Source: Closterium sp. NIES-65 (Eukaryota > Streptophyta > Zygnematophyceae > Desmidiales > Closteriaceae). Taken from it: DNA of 64,000 nucleotides. This document shows, piece by piece, positions 42,993-55,000 of this stretch (within the stretch, counting starts at the first letter, position 1; the number at the start of each line of letters is the position of its first letter). The notes beneath the pieces were generated by a model that saw nothing but the letters and a program-made list of their open reading frames with translations, ran no database searches and was not told where the DNA came from. The stretch is taken from NCBI GenBank assembly GCA_948144175.1, contig CANXME010000875.1, forward strand, positions 620,001 through 684,000, written 5' to 3'. The position numbers were made by a program, and so were the translations under genes.

Positions 42993-45900
42993 GGACCGTC
43001 ATCCATTCTTGCACGAACAGTCAACAAGGTGCTTAGAAGGAGTGGTATGAAGCACAGGCCATACGCACAAGTGGTGATGAGTTATCACAGGCCATACGCA
43101 CAAGCGGTGATGCGTTATCGACAGCCATGTTTAGACTGTGCGACGATGCAGCGTTCAGGCCTGCGGGTTGCGTGAAATGGTGACTCCGTTTGCGTATGGT
43201 GATGGATCATCATCCATTCTTTCACGGACATTCAACAAGGTGCTTAGAAGGAGTGGTATGAAGCACAGGCCCTACGCACAAGCGGTGATGCGTTATCGAC
43301 AGCCATGTTTAGATAGGGTGACGATGCAGCCTTCAGGCTTGCGGGTTGCGCGACATTGTGAATCCATTTGAGTATAGTGATGGATCCTCATCCAATCTTG
43401 CACGGACATTCAACAAGGTGCTTAGAAGGAGTGGTATGAAGCACGGGCCCTATGCACAAGCGGTGATGGGTTATCGACAGCCATGTTTAGACTGGGCGAC
43501 AATGCAGCGTTCAGACCTGCGGGTTGCGCGACATGGTGAATCCGTTTCCGTATGGTGATGGATCGTCATCCATTCTTGCACGCACATTCAAAAGGGTGCT
43601 TAGAAGGAGTGGTATATAGCACAGGCCCTACGCACGAACGGTGATGCGTCATCACAGGCCATACGCACAAGCGATGATGCGTTATCGACACCCATGTTTA
43701 GACTGTGCGACGATGCAGCGTTCAGGCCTGCGGGTTGCGCGACATGATGAATCCGTTTGCGTATGGTGATGGATCGTCATCCATTCTTGCACGGACATTC
43801 AACAAGGTGCTTAGAAGGAGTGGTATGAAGCACAGGCCCTACGCACAAGCGGTGATGCGTTATCGACAGCAATGTCTAGACTGTGCGACGATGCAGCGTT
43901 CAAGCTTGCGGGTTGCGCGACATCGTGAATCCGTTTGCGAACGGAGATGGATCGTCATCCATTCTTGCACGGACATTCAACAAGTTGCTTAGAAGGAGTT
44001 GTATGAAGCACAGGCCCTACGCACAAGCGGTGATGCGTTATCGACATCCATGTTTAGACTGTGCGACGAAGCATCGTTCAGGCCTGCAGGTTGCGCCACA
44101 TGATGAATCCGTTTGCGTATGGTGATGGATCGTCATCCATTCTTGCACGGACATTCAACAAGGTTCTTAGAAGGAGTGGTATGAAGCACAGGTCCTACGC
44201 ACAAGCGATGATGCGTTATCGACAGCCATGTTTAGACTGTGCGACGATGCATCGTTCAGGCCTACGGGTTGCGCGACATGGTGACTCCGTTTGCGGATGG
44301 TGATGGATCGTCATCCATTCTTTCACGGACATTCAACAAGGTGCTTAGAAGGAGTGGTACGAAGTACAGGCCCTATGCACAAGCGGTGATGCGTTATCGA
44401 CAGCCATGTTTAGACTGTGCGACGATGCAGCATTCAGGCCTGCGGGTTGCGCGACATGGTGACTCCGTTTGCGTATGGTGATGGATCGTCATCCATTCTT
44501 GCACGGACATTCAACAAGGGGCTTAGAAGGAGTGGTATGAAGCACAGGCACTACGCACAAGCGGTGATGCGTTATCGACAGCCATGTTTAGACTGTGCGA
44601 CGATGCAACGTTCAGGCCTGCGGGTTGCGCGACATGGTGACTCCGTTTGCGTATGGTGATGGATCGTCATCCATTCTTGCACGGACATTCAACAAGGTGC
44701 TTAGAAGGAGTGGTATGAAGCACAGGCCATACGCACAAGCGGTGATGCGTTATCACAGGCCATACGCACAAGCGGTGATGCGTTATCAACAGCCATGTTT
44801 TGACTGTGCGAGGATGCAGCATTCAGGCTTGCAGGTTGCGCGACATGGTGAAACCGTTTGCGTATGGTGATGGATCGTCATCCATTCTTGCACGGACATT
44901 CAAGAAGGTGCTTAGAAGGAGTGGTATGAAGCACAGGCCCTACGCAGAAGCGGTGATGCCTTATCGACAGCCATGTTTAGACAGGGCGACGATGACGCGT
45001 TCAAGCTTGCGGGTTGCGCGACATCATGAATTCATTTGCGTTTAGTGATGGATCCTCATCCAATATTGCACGGACATTCAACAAGGTGCTTAGAAGGAGT
45101 GGTATAAAGCACAAGCCCTACGCACAAGCGGTGATGGGTTATCGACAGCCATGTTTAGACTAAGCGACGATGCAGCGTTCACGCTTGCGGGTTGCGCGAC
45201 ATCGTGAATCCGTTTGTGTATCGAGATGGATCGTCATCCATTCTTGCACGGACATTCACCAAGTTGCTTAGAAGGAGTGGTATGAAGCAGAGTCCCTATG
45301 CACAAGGGGTGATGCTTTAACGATAGCCATGTTTGGGCTGTGCGACAAAGCAGCGTTCAGGCCTGTAGGTTGCGCGACATGGTGAATCCGTTTGCGTATG
45401 GTGATGGATCGTCATCCATTCTTGCACGAACATTCAACAAGGTGCTTAGAAGGAGAGATATATAGCACAGGCCCTACGCAGAAGCGGTGATGCGTTATCG
45501 ACAGCCATGTTTTGACTGTGCGACGATGCAGCGTTCAGGCCTGTGGGTTGCGCGACATGGTAACTCCGTTTCCGTATGGTGATGGATCGTCATCCATTCA
45601 TTTATGGACATTCAACAAGGTGCTTAGAAGGAGTGGTATGAAGCACAGGCCCTACGCACAAGCGGTGATGTGTTATTGACAGCCATGTTTAGACTGTGCG
45701 ACGATGCAGTGTTCAGGCCTGCGGGTTGCGCGACATGGTGACTCCGTTTGCGTATGGTGATGGATCGTCATCCATTCTTCCATGGACATTCAACAAGGTG
45801 CTTAGAAGGAGTGGTATGAAGCACAGGCCCTACGCACAAGCGGTGATGCGTTATCGACAACCATATTTAGACTGTGCGCCGATGCAGCGTTCAGGCCTAC

Positions 45901-47190
45901 GGGTTGCGCGACATGGTGACTCCGTTTGCGTATGGTGTTGGATCATCATCCAATCTTGCACGGACATTCAACAAGGAGCTTAGAAGGAGTGGTATGAAGC
46001 ACAGGCCTTACGAACAAGCGGTGATGTGTTATCGACAACCATATTTAGACTGTGCGCCGATGCAGCGTTCAGGCGTGTGGGTTGTGCGACATGGTGACTC
46101 CGTTTGCGTATGGTGATGGATCGTCATCCATTCTTGCACGGACATTCAACAAGGTGCTTAGAAGGAGTGGTATGAAGCACGGGCCATACGCGCAAGCGGT
46201 GATGCGTTATCGACAGCCATGTTAAGACTGTGCAACGATGCAGCGTTCAGGCATGCGGGTTGCGCGACATGACGACTCCGTTTGCGTATGGTGATGGATC
46301 ATCATCCATTCTTGCACGGACATTCAACAAGGTGCTTAGAAGGAGTGGTATGAAGCATAGGCCCTACGCACAAGCGGTGATGAATTATCAACAGCCATGC
46401 TTAGACTGTGAGACAATGCAGCGTTCAGGCATGCGGGTTGCGCGACATGGTGACTCCGTTTGCGTATGGTGATGGATCGTCATCCATTCTTTCACGGACA
46501 TTCAACAAGGTGCTTAGAAGGAGTGGTATGAAGCATAGGCCCTACGCACAAGCGGTGATGCGTTATCGATAGCCATGTTTAGACTGTGCAACAATGCAGC
46601 GTTCAGGCCTGCGGGTTGCGCGACATGGTGACTCCGTTTGCGTATGGTGAAAGATCATCATCCATTCTTTCACGGACATTCAACAAGGTGCTTAGAAGGA
46701 GTGGTATGAAGCACAGAACCTACGCACAAGCGGTGATGCGTTATCGACAGCCATGTTTAGATTGTGCGACGATGCAGTGTTCAGGCCTGCGGGTTGCGCG
46801 ACATGGTGACTCCGTTTGCGTATGGTGATGGATCGTCATCCATTCTTGCACGGACATTCAACAAGGTGCCTAGAAGGAGTGGTGTGGAGCACAGGCCCTA
46901 CGCACAAGCGGTGATGCGTTATCGAGAGCCATGTTTAGACTCTGCGACGATGCAGCGTTTAGGCCTGCAGGTTGCACGACATGGTAACTCCGCTTGCGTA
47001 TGGTGATGGATCGTCATCCATTTTTGCACGGACATTCAACATGGTGCTTAGAAGGAGTGGTGTGAAGCACAGGCCCTATGCACAAGCGGTGATGCGTTAT
47101 CGACAGCCATGTTTAGAGTGTGCGACGATGCAGCGTTCAGGCCTGCGGGTTGCGCGACATGGTGACTCCGTTTGCGTATGGTGATGGATC
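42993..47190 (+). repeat. 178-bp satellite array, first block
   Basis: Head-to-tail tandem repeat with a 178-bp unit, all in one orientation. Landmarks per unit are GCGACGATGCAGCGTTCAGG, GGATCGTCATCCATTC, CATTCAACAAGGTGCTTAG and GCGTTATCGACAGCCATG. Most units differ by a few substitutions. At least three (near 43050, 43640 and 44725) contain a 33-bp internal duplication, giving ~211-bp units. Because 178 is not a multiple of three, each unit carries overlapping ~80-codon open frames with no coding meaning. Length and arrangement resemble plant centromeric satellites; centromere identity is not shown by sequence alone. Confidence 0.95.
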
Positions 47191-47441
47191 TGTCGAAATA
47201 TGTTTGTCATATTTTGTAACTGCTTGTAGTTGTAGTGTAGTTATTGTACTTTGTAGGTGGTGCACCAACATTGTTTCCCATGCTATATGTTTCTTGAAAC
47301 CTATAGTGAAACCACATTCTCCAATTTCTCCTCTCAAACTCACTCGATACCTCGCCTAGGTGAAAACCCGTTCGATACCTAAGTTCGGGCCTAGGCTACT
47401 AAGCCTAGGCCCCACCTCTCAACTCACTTATTCTCTCGACA
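47191..47441 (+). mobile_element. Solo LTR of the S1 family inside the satellite
   Basis: 251 bp, TGTCGAAATATG...TTCTCTCGACA, flanked by GGATC (47186-47190 and 47442-47446), which is satellite sequence. It aligns with the minus strand of the S1 LTR (9165-9422) along its length, including the CCTATAGTGAAACCA, CACTCGATACCTCGCCTAGG and CTAGGCTACTAAGCCTAGGC segments. It is clearly diverged from the S1 copy, so the family was active at more than one time. Confidence 0.95.
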
Positions 47442-50400
47442 GGATCGTCATCCATTCTTGCACGGACATTCAACAAGGTTCTTAGAAGGAGTGGTATGAA
47501 GCACAGGCCATACGCACAAGCGGTGATGCGTTATCGACAGCCATGTTTAGACTGTGCAATGATGCAGCGTTCAGGCCAACTGGTTGCGCGACATTGTGAC
47601 TCCGTTTGCGTATGGTGATGGATCGTCATCCATTCTTTCACGGACATTCAACAAGGTGCTTAGAAGGAGTGGTATGAAGCACAGGCCATACGCACAAGCG
47701 GTGATGCGTTATCGACAGCCATGTTTAGACTGTGCGACGATGCAGCGTTCAGGCCTGCGGGTTACGCGACATGGTGACTCCGTTTGCGTATGGTGATGGA
47801 TCGTCATCCATTCTTTTACGGACATTCAACAAGGTGCTTAGAAGGAGTGGTATGAAGCACAGGCCCTACGCACAAGCGGTGATGCGTTATCGACAGCCAT
47901 GTTTAGACTGTGCGAGGATGCAGCGTTCAGGCCTGCGGGGTTGCGCGACATGGTGACTCCGTTTGCGTATGGTGATGGATCGTCATCCACTCTTGCACGG
48001 ACATTCAACAAGGTGCTTAGAAGGAGTGGTATGAAGCACAGGCCCTACGCATAAGCGGTGATGCATTATAGACAGCCATGTTTAGACTGTGCGACAATGC
48101 AGCGTTCAGGCCTGCGGGTTGCGTGACATGGTGACTCCGTTTGCGTATGGTGATGGATTGTCATCCATTCTTGCACGGACATTCAACAAGGTACTTAGAA
48201 GGAGTGGTATGAAGCACAGGCCCTACGCACAAGCGATGATGCGTTATTGACAGCCATGTTTAGACTGTGCGACGATGCAGCGTTCAGGCCTGCGGGTTGC
48301 GCGACATGGTGACTCCGTTTGCGTATGGTGATGGATCGTCATCCATTCTTGCACGGACATTCAACAAGGTGCTTAGAAGGAGTGGTGTGGAGCACAGGCC
48401 CTACGCACAAGCGGTGATGCGTTACCGACAGCCATGTTTAGACTCTTTGACGATGCAGCGTTTAGGCCTGCAGGTTGCACGACATGGTAACTCCGCTTGC
48501 GTATGGTGATGGATCGTCATCCATTTTTGCACGGACATTCAACATGGTGCTTAGAAGGAGTGGTGTGAAGCACAGGCCCTATGCACAAGCGGTGATGCGT
48601 AATCGACAGCCATGTTTAGACTGTGCGACGATGCAGCGTTCAGGCCTGCGGGTTGCGCGACATGGTGACTCCGTTTGCGTATGGTGATGGATCGTCATCC
48701 ATTCTTGCACGGACATTCAACAAGGTTCTTAGAAGGAGTGGTATGAAGCACAGGCCATACGCACAAGCGGTGATGCGTTATCGACAGCCATGTTTAGACT
48801 GTGCGACGATGCAGCGTTCACGCCGGCGAGTTACGCGACATGGTGACTCCGTTTGCGTATGGTGATGGATCGTCATCCATTCTTTTACGAACATTCAACA
48901 AGGTGCTTAGAAGGAGTGGTATGAAGCACATGCCCTACGCACAAGCGGTGATGCGTTATCGACAGCCATGTTTAGACTGTGCGACGATGCAGCGTTCAGG
49001 CCAGCGGGGTTGCGCGACATGGTGACTCCGTTTGCGTATGGTGATGGATTGTCATCCATTCTTTCACGGACATTCAAAAAGGTGCTTAGGAGTGGTATGA
49101 AGCACAGGCCCTACGCACAAGCGGTGATGCGTTATCGACAGCCATGTTTAGTCTGTGCGACGATGCAACGTTCAGGCCTGCGGGTTGCGCGACATGGTGA
49201 CTCCGTTTGCGTATGGTGATGGATCGTCATCCATTCTTGCACAGACATACAACAAGGTGCTTAGAAGGAGTGGTATGAAGCGCAGGCACTACGCATAAGC
49301 AGTGATGCGTTATCGAGAGCCATGTTTAGACTGTGCGACAATGCAGCGTTCAGGCCTGCGGGTTGCGCGACATGGTGACTCCGTTTGCGTATGGTGATGG
49401 ATTGTCATCCATTCTTGCACAGACATTCAACAAGGTTCTTAGAAGGAGTTGTATGAAGCACAGGCCCTACGCACAAGCGGTGATGCGTTATCGACAGCCA
49501 TGTTTAGACCGTGCGACGATGCAGCGTTCAGGCCTGCGGGTTGCGCGACATGATGAATCCGTTTGCGTTTGGTGATGGATCATCATCCATTGTTGCACGG
49601 ACATTCAACAAGGTGCTTAGAAGGAGTGGTATGAAGCACACGCCCTACGCACAAGCGGTGATGCGTTATCGACACCCATGTTTAGAGTGTGCGATGATGC
49701 AGTGTTCAGGCATGCGGGTTGCGCGACATGGTGACTCCGTTTGCGTATGGTGATGGATTGTCATCCATTCTTGCACGGACATTCAACAAGGTGCTTAGAA
49801 GGAGTGGTATGAAGCACAAGCCCTACGCACAAGCGGTGATGCGTTATCGAGTGCCATGTTTAGACTGTGCGATGATGCAGCGTTCAGGCCTGCGGGTTGC
49901 GCGACATGGTAACTCCGTTTCCGTATGGTGATGGATCATCATCCACTCTTGCACGGACATTCAACAAGGTGCTTAGAAGGAGTGGTATGAAGCACAGGCC
50001 CTACGCATAAGCGGTGATGCGTTATCGACAGCCATGTTTAGACTGTGCGACAATGCAGCGTTCAACCCTGCGGATTGCACGACATGGTGACTCCGTTTGC
50101 GTATGGTGATGGATTGTCATCCATTCTTGCACGGACATTCAATAAGGTGCTTAGAAGGAGTGGTATGAAGCACAGGCCCTACGGACAAGCAGTGATGCGT
50201 TATCGACAGCCATGTTTAGACTGTGCGACAATGCAGCGTTCAGGCCTGCGGGTTGCGCGGCATGGTGACTCCGTTTGCGTATGGTGATGGATCGTCATCC
50301 ATTCTTGGACGGACATTCAACAAGGTGCTTAGAAGGAGTGGTATGAAGCACGGGCCATACGCGCAAGCGGTGATGCGTTATCGACAGCCATGTTTAGACT

Positions 50401-50963
50401 GTGCGACGATGCAGCGTTCAGGCATGTGGGTTGCGCGACATGGTGACTCCGTTTGCATATGGTGATGGATCGTCATCCATTCTTGCACGGACATTCAACA
50501 AGGTGCTTAGAAGGAGTGGTATGAAGCATAGGCACTACGCACAAGCGGTGTTGCATTATCGACAGCCATGTTTAGACTCAGCGAGAATGCAGCGTTCAGG
50601 CCTGCGGGTTGCGCGACATGGTGACTCCGTTTGCGTATGGTGATGGATCGTCATCCGTTCTTGCACGGACATTCAACAAGGTTCTTAGAACGAGTGGTAT
50701 GAAGCACAGGCCATACGCACAAGCGGTGATGCGTTATCGACAGCCATGTTTAGACTGTGCGACGATGCAGCGTTCAGGCCTGCTGGTTGCGCGACATGGT
50801 GACTCCGTTTGCGTATGGTGATGGATCGTCATCCATTCTTTCACGGACATTCAACAAGGTGCTTAGAAGGAGTGGTATGAAGCACAGGCCATACGCACAA
50901 GCGGTGATGCGTTATCGACAGCCATGTTTAGACTGTGCGACGATGCAGCGTTCAGGCCTGCGG
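47442..50963 (+). repeat. 178-bp satellite array, continuation
   Basis: Same satellite and orientation after the solo LTR, about 20 units. A variant unit type (GGTGTGGAGCACAGG, GACTCTG/GACTCTTTG, TTTAGGCCTGCAGGTTGCACGAC) at about 48380-48510 repeats the one at about 46880-47000, seven units apart once the solo LTR is removed. The last five bases (TGCGG, 50959-50963) are the left target duplication of copia H. Confidence 0.95.
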
Positions 50964-51099
50964 TGTCAGATGTTTATATATTGCTGATGCATATATGTAG
51001 GCTGTAGTGGGGTAGCCCATAGGGGGTACAACCCAATCAGGGTTGGTACTTGTACTTGTTTCATTTCATAGTGCACCCACTCTCTCTCTAATCTCAACA
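50964..51099 (+). repeat. Copia H 5' LTR
   Basis: 136 bp, TGTCAGATGTTTATATATTG...TCTCAACA. It includes a TATATA motif near 50975 that other LTRs of the family lack, and the family core at 50999-51050. The primer site TGGTATAGAGCGGG begins at 51100. Confidence 0.95.
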
Positions 51100-51113
51100 T
51101 GGTATAGAGCGGG

Positions 51114-52002
51114 TCCTTCCTAAGGACCAATTTTTAAGGGCCCACCCACGAAATTTTCGCTGCCCAGAGCGCGCCATTCTCTTCCCGAAGCGCGCTCCCC
51201 CTAGTCCTTCTCGCGCTGCCCTTGTGGCCCCCGCGAGTCGCGCGCGCGACCTTTTTTTTTCGCGCGCGCGGCCTGGGCCACGTCGCGCTGGCCTTACGGC
51301 CGCGTCGCGCCGCCCTCGCGGCTCTGCTGCGTCGCGCCGCCCTCGCGGCCCCCTAGCGCCGCCCACGCGGCCTCATCGCCTGCCTCTGCAGGCCCCGACG
51401 TCGCCACTGCCGGCCCCGCTACTGCACCTGCCGGCCCCGCCGCTGCACCTGCCGGCCCCGCAGCTGCACCTGCCGGCCCCACAGCTACACCTGACAGCCC
51501 CGCCGTCCCTTTCTGACGGCCCCGCCATCCCTATCTGGCGGCCCTTCCGCTGCACTTGACGGCCCAGCCGTCCCCTCTGCCAGCCCCGCCGCTGCACCCG
51601 ACGGCCCCGCCGTCCCCTCTGCCGGCCCTGCCGCTGCTTCAGACGGCCCCGCCGCTGCACCTGACGGCCCCGCCGTCCCCGTTGCCGGCCCCGCCACTGC
51701 ATCTCCCGGCCCCGCAGCTGCATCTACCGGCCCCGCCGCCCCAGCAACTGCGCCGCCCCAGCAGCCGAGCCGCCCCAGCAGCCGAGCCGCCCCAGCAGCC
51801 GAGCCGCCCCAGCAGCCGAGCCCCCCCCAGCAGCCGAGCCGCCCCAGCAGCCGAGCCGCCCGAGCCGCCCGAGCCGCCCAGCAGCCGAGCCGCCGAGCCG
51901 CCCGAGCCACTCGAGCCGTCCGAGCCGCCCGAGCCGCCTGCACTGCCCTGTCTGGTGAGCACTGAGCTTTACTCTACGCACTGCCCTCACCCTACTGCTG
52001 TC
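51114..52002 (+). repeat. Copia H leader
   Basis: GC-rich non-coding leader of about 0.9 kb with degenerate tandem repeats: GCCGGCCCCGC/GCTGCACCTG units at 51390-51730 and AGCAGCCGAGCCGCCCC units (15-18 bp) at 51755-51900. A Pro/Ala-rich frame runs through it into gag without a stop. I regard this as a result of base composition because the sister leaders do not keep it. Confidence 0.75.
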
Positions 52003-55000
52003 ATGGCTACCCCCAGTGTCCTCACCTTCGATGCTGAGGGCAGAGCCATCGACTTTGATGTGTGGGTAGACGACCTGCTGCTTTTCCTACAGTGCGACAG
52101 AGCTGACGGCCTCTCTCTCTTTGATCTCACCTCTAGTGCCTCTCCCGCCCCTGCTGCTACTGAGGATGCCACTGTTCGCTCACAGTGGGCCACACGCGAT
52201 GCTGCTGCACGTCTTGCTGTGCGTCGCCACCTCCCTCCCTCTGAGCGTGCACACTTTGGGTCGTACAAGAGTGCTCAGACCTTGTACGACGCCGTTATTG
52301 CACGCTACTCCACCCCTGCCACTGCTGCACTGAGCCGCCTCATGCTACCGTACCTCTTTCCCGACCTTGCTTCTTTTGCCACAGTCGCCGACCTCATTAC
52401 CCACCTGCCCACTAGTGACGCTCGCTTCCGCGCTGCGCTTCCTGCTGAATTCTGCGCCAAGAACCCCCCCCCCCCCCAAGTACTTCACTCTCTACTACAT
52501 TGTCACCCGCCTCCCTGACTCCCTTCGCGGAGTCAGGGACGACTTACTCTCAGTCTGCCCCACCACTCTCACTGTTGACCTCCTCGAGAAGTCCCTCCTA
52601 GCAGCCGAGAAGAGCATTCTCGCTGTAGGGGCCTCTCGTGGTGACCCGCGCACCCCCATCTTTGAGGGGTGTTCCCCCTCCCCCCTCCTGCCCTCTGTCG
52701 CCTCTGCTGCTACGGCCGACCTCGTTGGTTTCGAGTCGGTCGGTGCGGCGTCTGCCCCCAGTGGGAGACGTCGCTCTGGCAAGGGCAAGGGGGGCAGGAG
52801 CGGTGGTGGAGGCGGCGGGGGCGGTGGAGGCGGCGGTGGAGGTGGCGGAGGAGGTGGGGGTGGTAGCGGGAGTGGTGGCGGGAGTGGAGGTGTCAGCGGC
52901 GGCAGTGGAGGCGGGGGTGGCAGCGGCGGTGGTGGTGGGAGTGGAGGCGGAGGCGGTGGTGGCGGCGGCGACGGTGGGAGTGGCGGTGGCAGTGGAGGTG
53001 GTGGCGGCGGTGGCGGAGGAGGCGGCGGAGGAGGTCGTGGCTCGTCGCAGAGGAGTGGCTCCGGTGGCGGTCAGCGCCGGCAGCAGCGACAGCAGCGTGG
53101 TCAGGAGACCCTCTCCCCGCCGCAGCTCCGTGAGTGGTATACTGCACGTCAGAGGGGTGGGGGTACTGGTCCGTGCACCTACGTCCTGCGCACTGGCGAC
53201 CGTGCGGGTGAGCCGTGTGGTGGTCCACACTCCACCCAGCGCTGCTTCGGCCGCCTGACTGACGCTTGGCGCCGCCAGTTTCCTGACGCCTCTGAGATCC
53301 CTCGCTGGGACCAGCTGTCTCGGGCACGAGTAGCTATCTTTGATCTTGACTTTGATGCTATTCTTGCTGCCATGTATGCTGTGACTATTAGTGAGGAGGG
53401 TGACTGTTACCGGTGTTTCCCGCCCGACCCGGGCATTGGTACTGCGGCTCTAGGTGCTGTTGCGGCTGCTGCTCCAGGTGCTGGTGAGGCTGTCGCTCTA
53501 GGTGCCAGTGAGTCTGTGTCCTCAGGTGCTGGTGAGTCTGCTCTCTCAGGTACTGCGACGTCTCCGCCCTCTCTCACCTTCACTCTTGACTCAGGGGCGT
53601 CTCGCTCCTTCTTTCGAGACCGCACCACACTCACGCCGCTTAGTCGGCCAGTGGCGGTCTCCCTGGCGGACCCCTCTGGGGGTCCTGTTCTGGCTCGCTA
53701 CTCCACTGTCCTGCCGTGCCCTGCGGTCCCGTCTGGCGCCCTGTCCGGTCTCTACCTCCCCTCGTTCTCTACGAACTTGGTGGCGGGTGCTGACCTACAG
53801 GATGCAGGGGTTGACCAGTTCACCCCTGCGCGCCGACGGGACACCCACTGCATGGACGCGGACACGGGTCGACACTTGACCACGTTCACACGTGGGCCGG
53901 GGTCGAGCCTGTACACACTCACTGTTCCGTCTCCTCCTCCTGCGTCTGGTCAGGTAGCTGCGTCGGGTCAGGTGTTTGCTGCAGCGTCCAGGTCTGGTCC
54001 TGAGTCTGCCCCCTGCTCGTGTCGCCTCCTGTCCCACGAGACCCTCCTGTGGCACCACAGGATGGGTCACCCCTCCCTGCCTCGTCTCCGGGGCATGGCC
54101 TCTCGCCTTCTTGTCTCTGGCCTTCCCCGGTCCCTCCCTCCCCTTCCTCCGGGGCCTGGCCCTCCCTGTGTCCCCTGTGTCGAGGGTCGCCTGCGGGCTA
54201 CCCCTCACTCCTCCCCGTTTCCTCCGACGGAGGCCCCGATGCAGACGCTTCACATGGACGTGTGGGGCCCAGCCCACGTCCGTGGACAGGGTCACGAGCG
54301 CTACTTCCTGCTGGTGGTTGACGACTACTCGCGTTACACCACAGTCTTCCCCTTGCGCAGCAAGGGTGAGGTCACTGAGGTGTTGATTGATTGGATCCGC
54401 GCAGCTCGTCTCCAGCTCAGGCGGAGCTTCGGCTCGGACTTTCCTGTTTTGCGCCTGCACTCGGACAGAGGCGGAGAGTTCTCCTCCGGCCTTCTGCGAG
54501 CCTACTGTCGGGCACGAGGCATCCGCCAGACCTTCACGCTTCCGGACTCTCCACAGCAGAATGGGATTGCTGAGCGCCGCATCGGCATTGTCATGGACGT
54601 CGCCCGTACGTCCATGGTGCATGCGGCTGCCCCCCATTTTATGTGGCCGTTTGCGGTTCGGTACGCGGCGCATCAGATCAACCTTCAGCCCAGGGTCTCC
54701 AGACCGGAGACCTCCCCAGCTTTGCTGTGGACGGGGAAGGTTGGCGATGCGTTGGCGTTCCGTGTCTGGGGATCTCGGGCGTTTGTCCGCGACTTGTCTG
54801 CGGACAAGCTGTCCCCTCGTGCTGCTCCTTGCGTCTTCCTGGGTTTCCCCCCTGACGCACCTGGGTGGCAGTTTTACCACCCCATCTCTCGTCGTGTTCT
54901 GTCCTCCCAGGACGTCACGTTCGACGAGTCGGTTCCCTTCTACCGGCTCTTCCCCTACCGCACTCCGTCCCTCCCCCCCCCGCCCCTCTTCCTTGTCCCT

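Noticed and set aside
43120..43180. CENP-B box in the satellite unit
   Set aside because: The nearest match (GTTCAGGCCTGCGGGTT) lacks the required TTCG and the A and has the wrong spacing to CGGG.
42993..50963. CRISPR-like array
   Set aside because: The units are contiguous 178-bp satellite copies with no unique spacers, in a plant-type genome.
51294..51962. Gly/Ala/Arg-rich minus-strand frames in the copia H leader
   Set aside because: Antisense shadows of the repetitive leader.
52464..52477. Programmed frameshift at the poly-C run as an established fact
   Set aside because: The run differs in length in each copy and copia A reads through without it. Slippage error is the simpler explanation, so it is kept only as a question in the findings.
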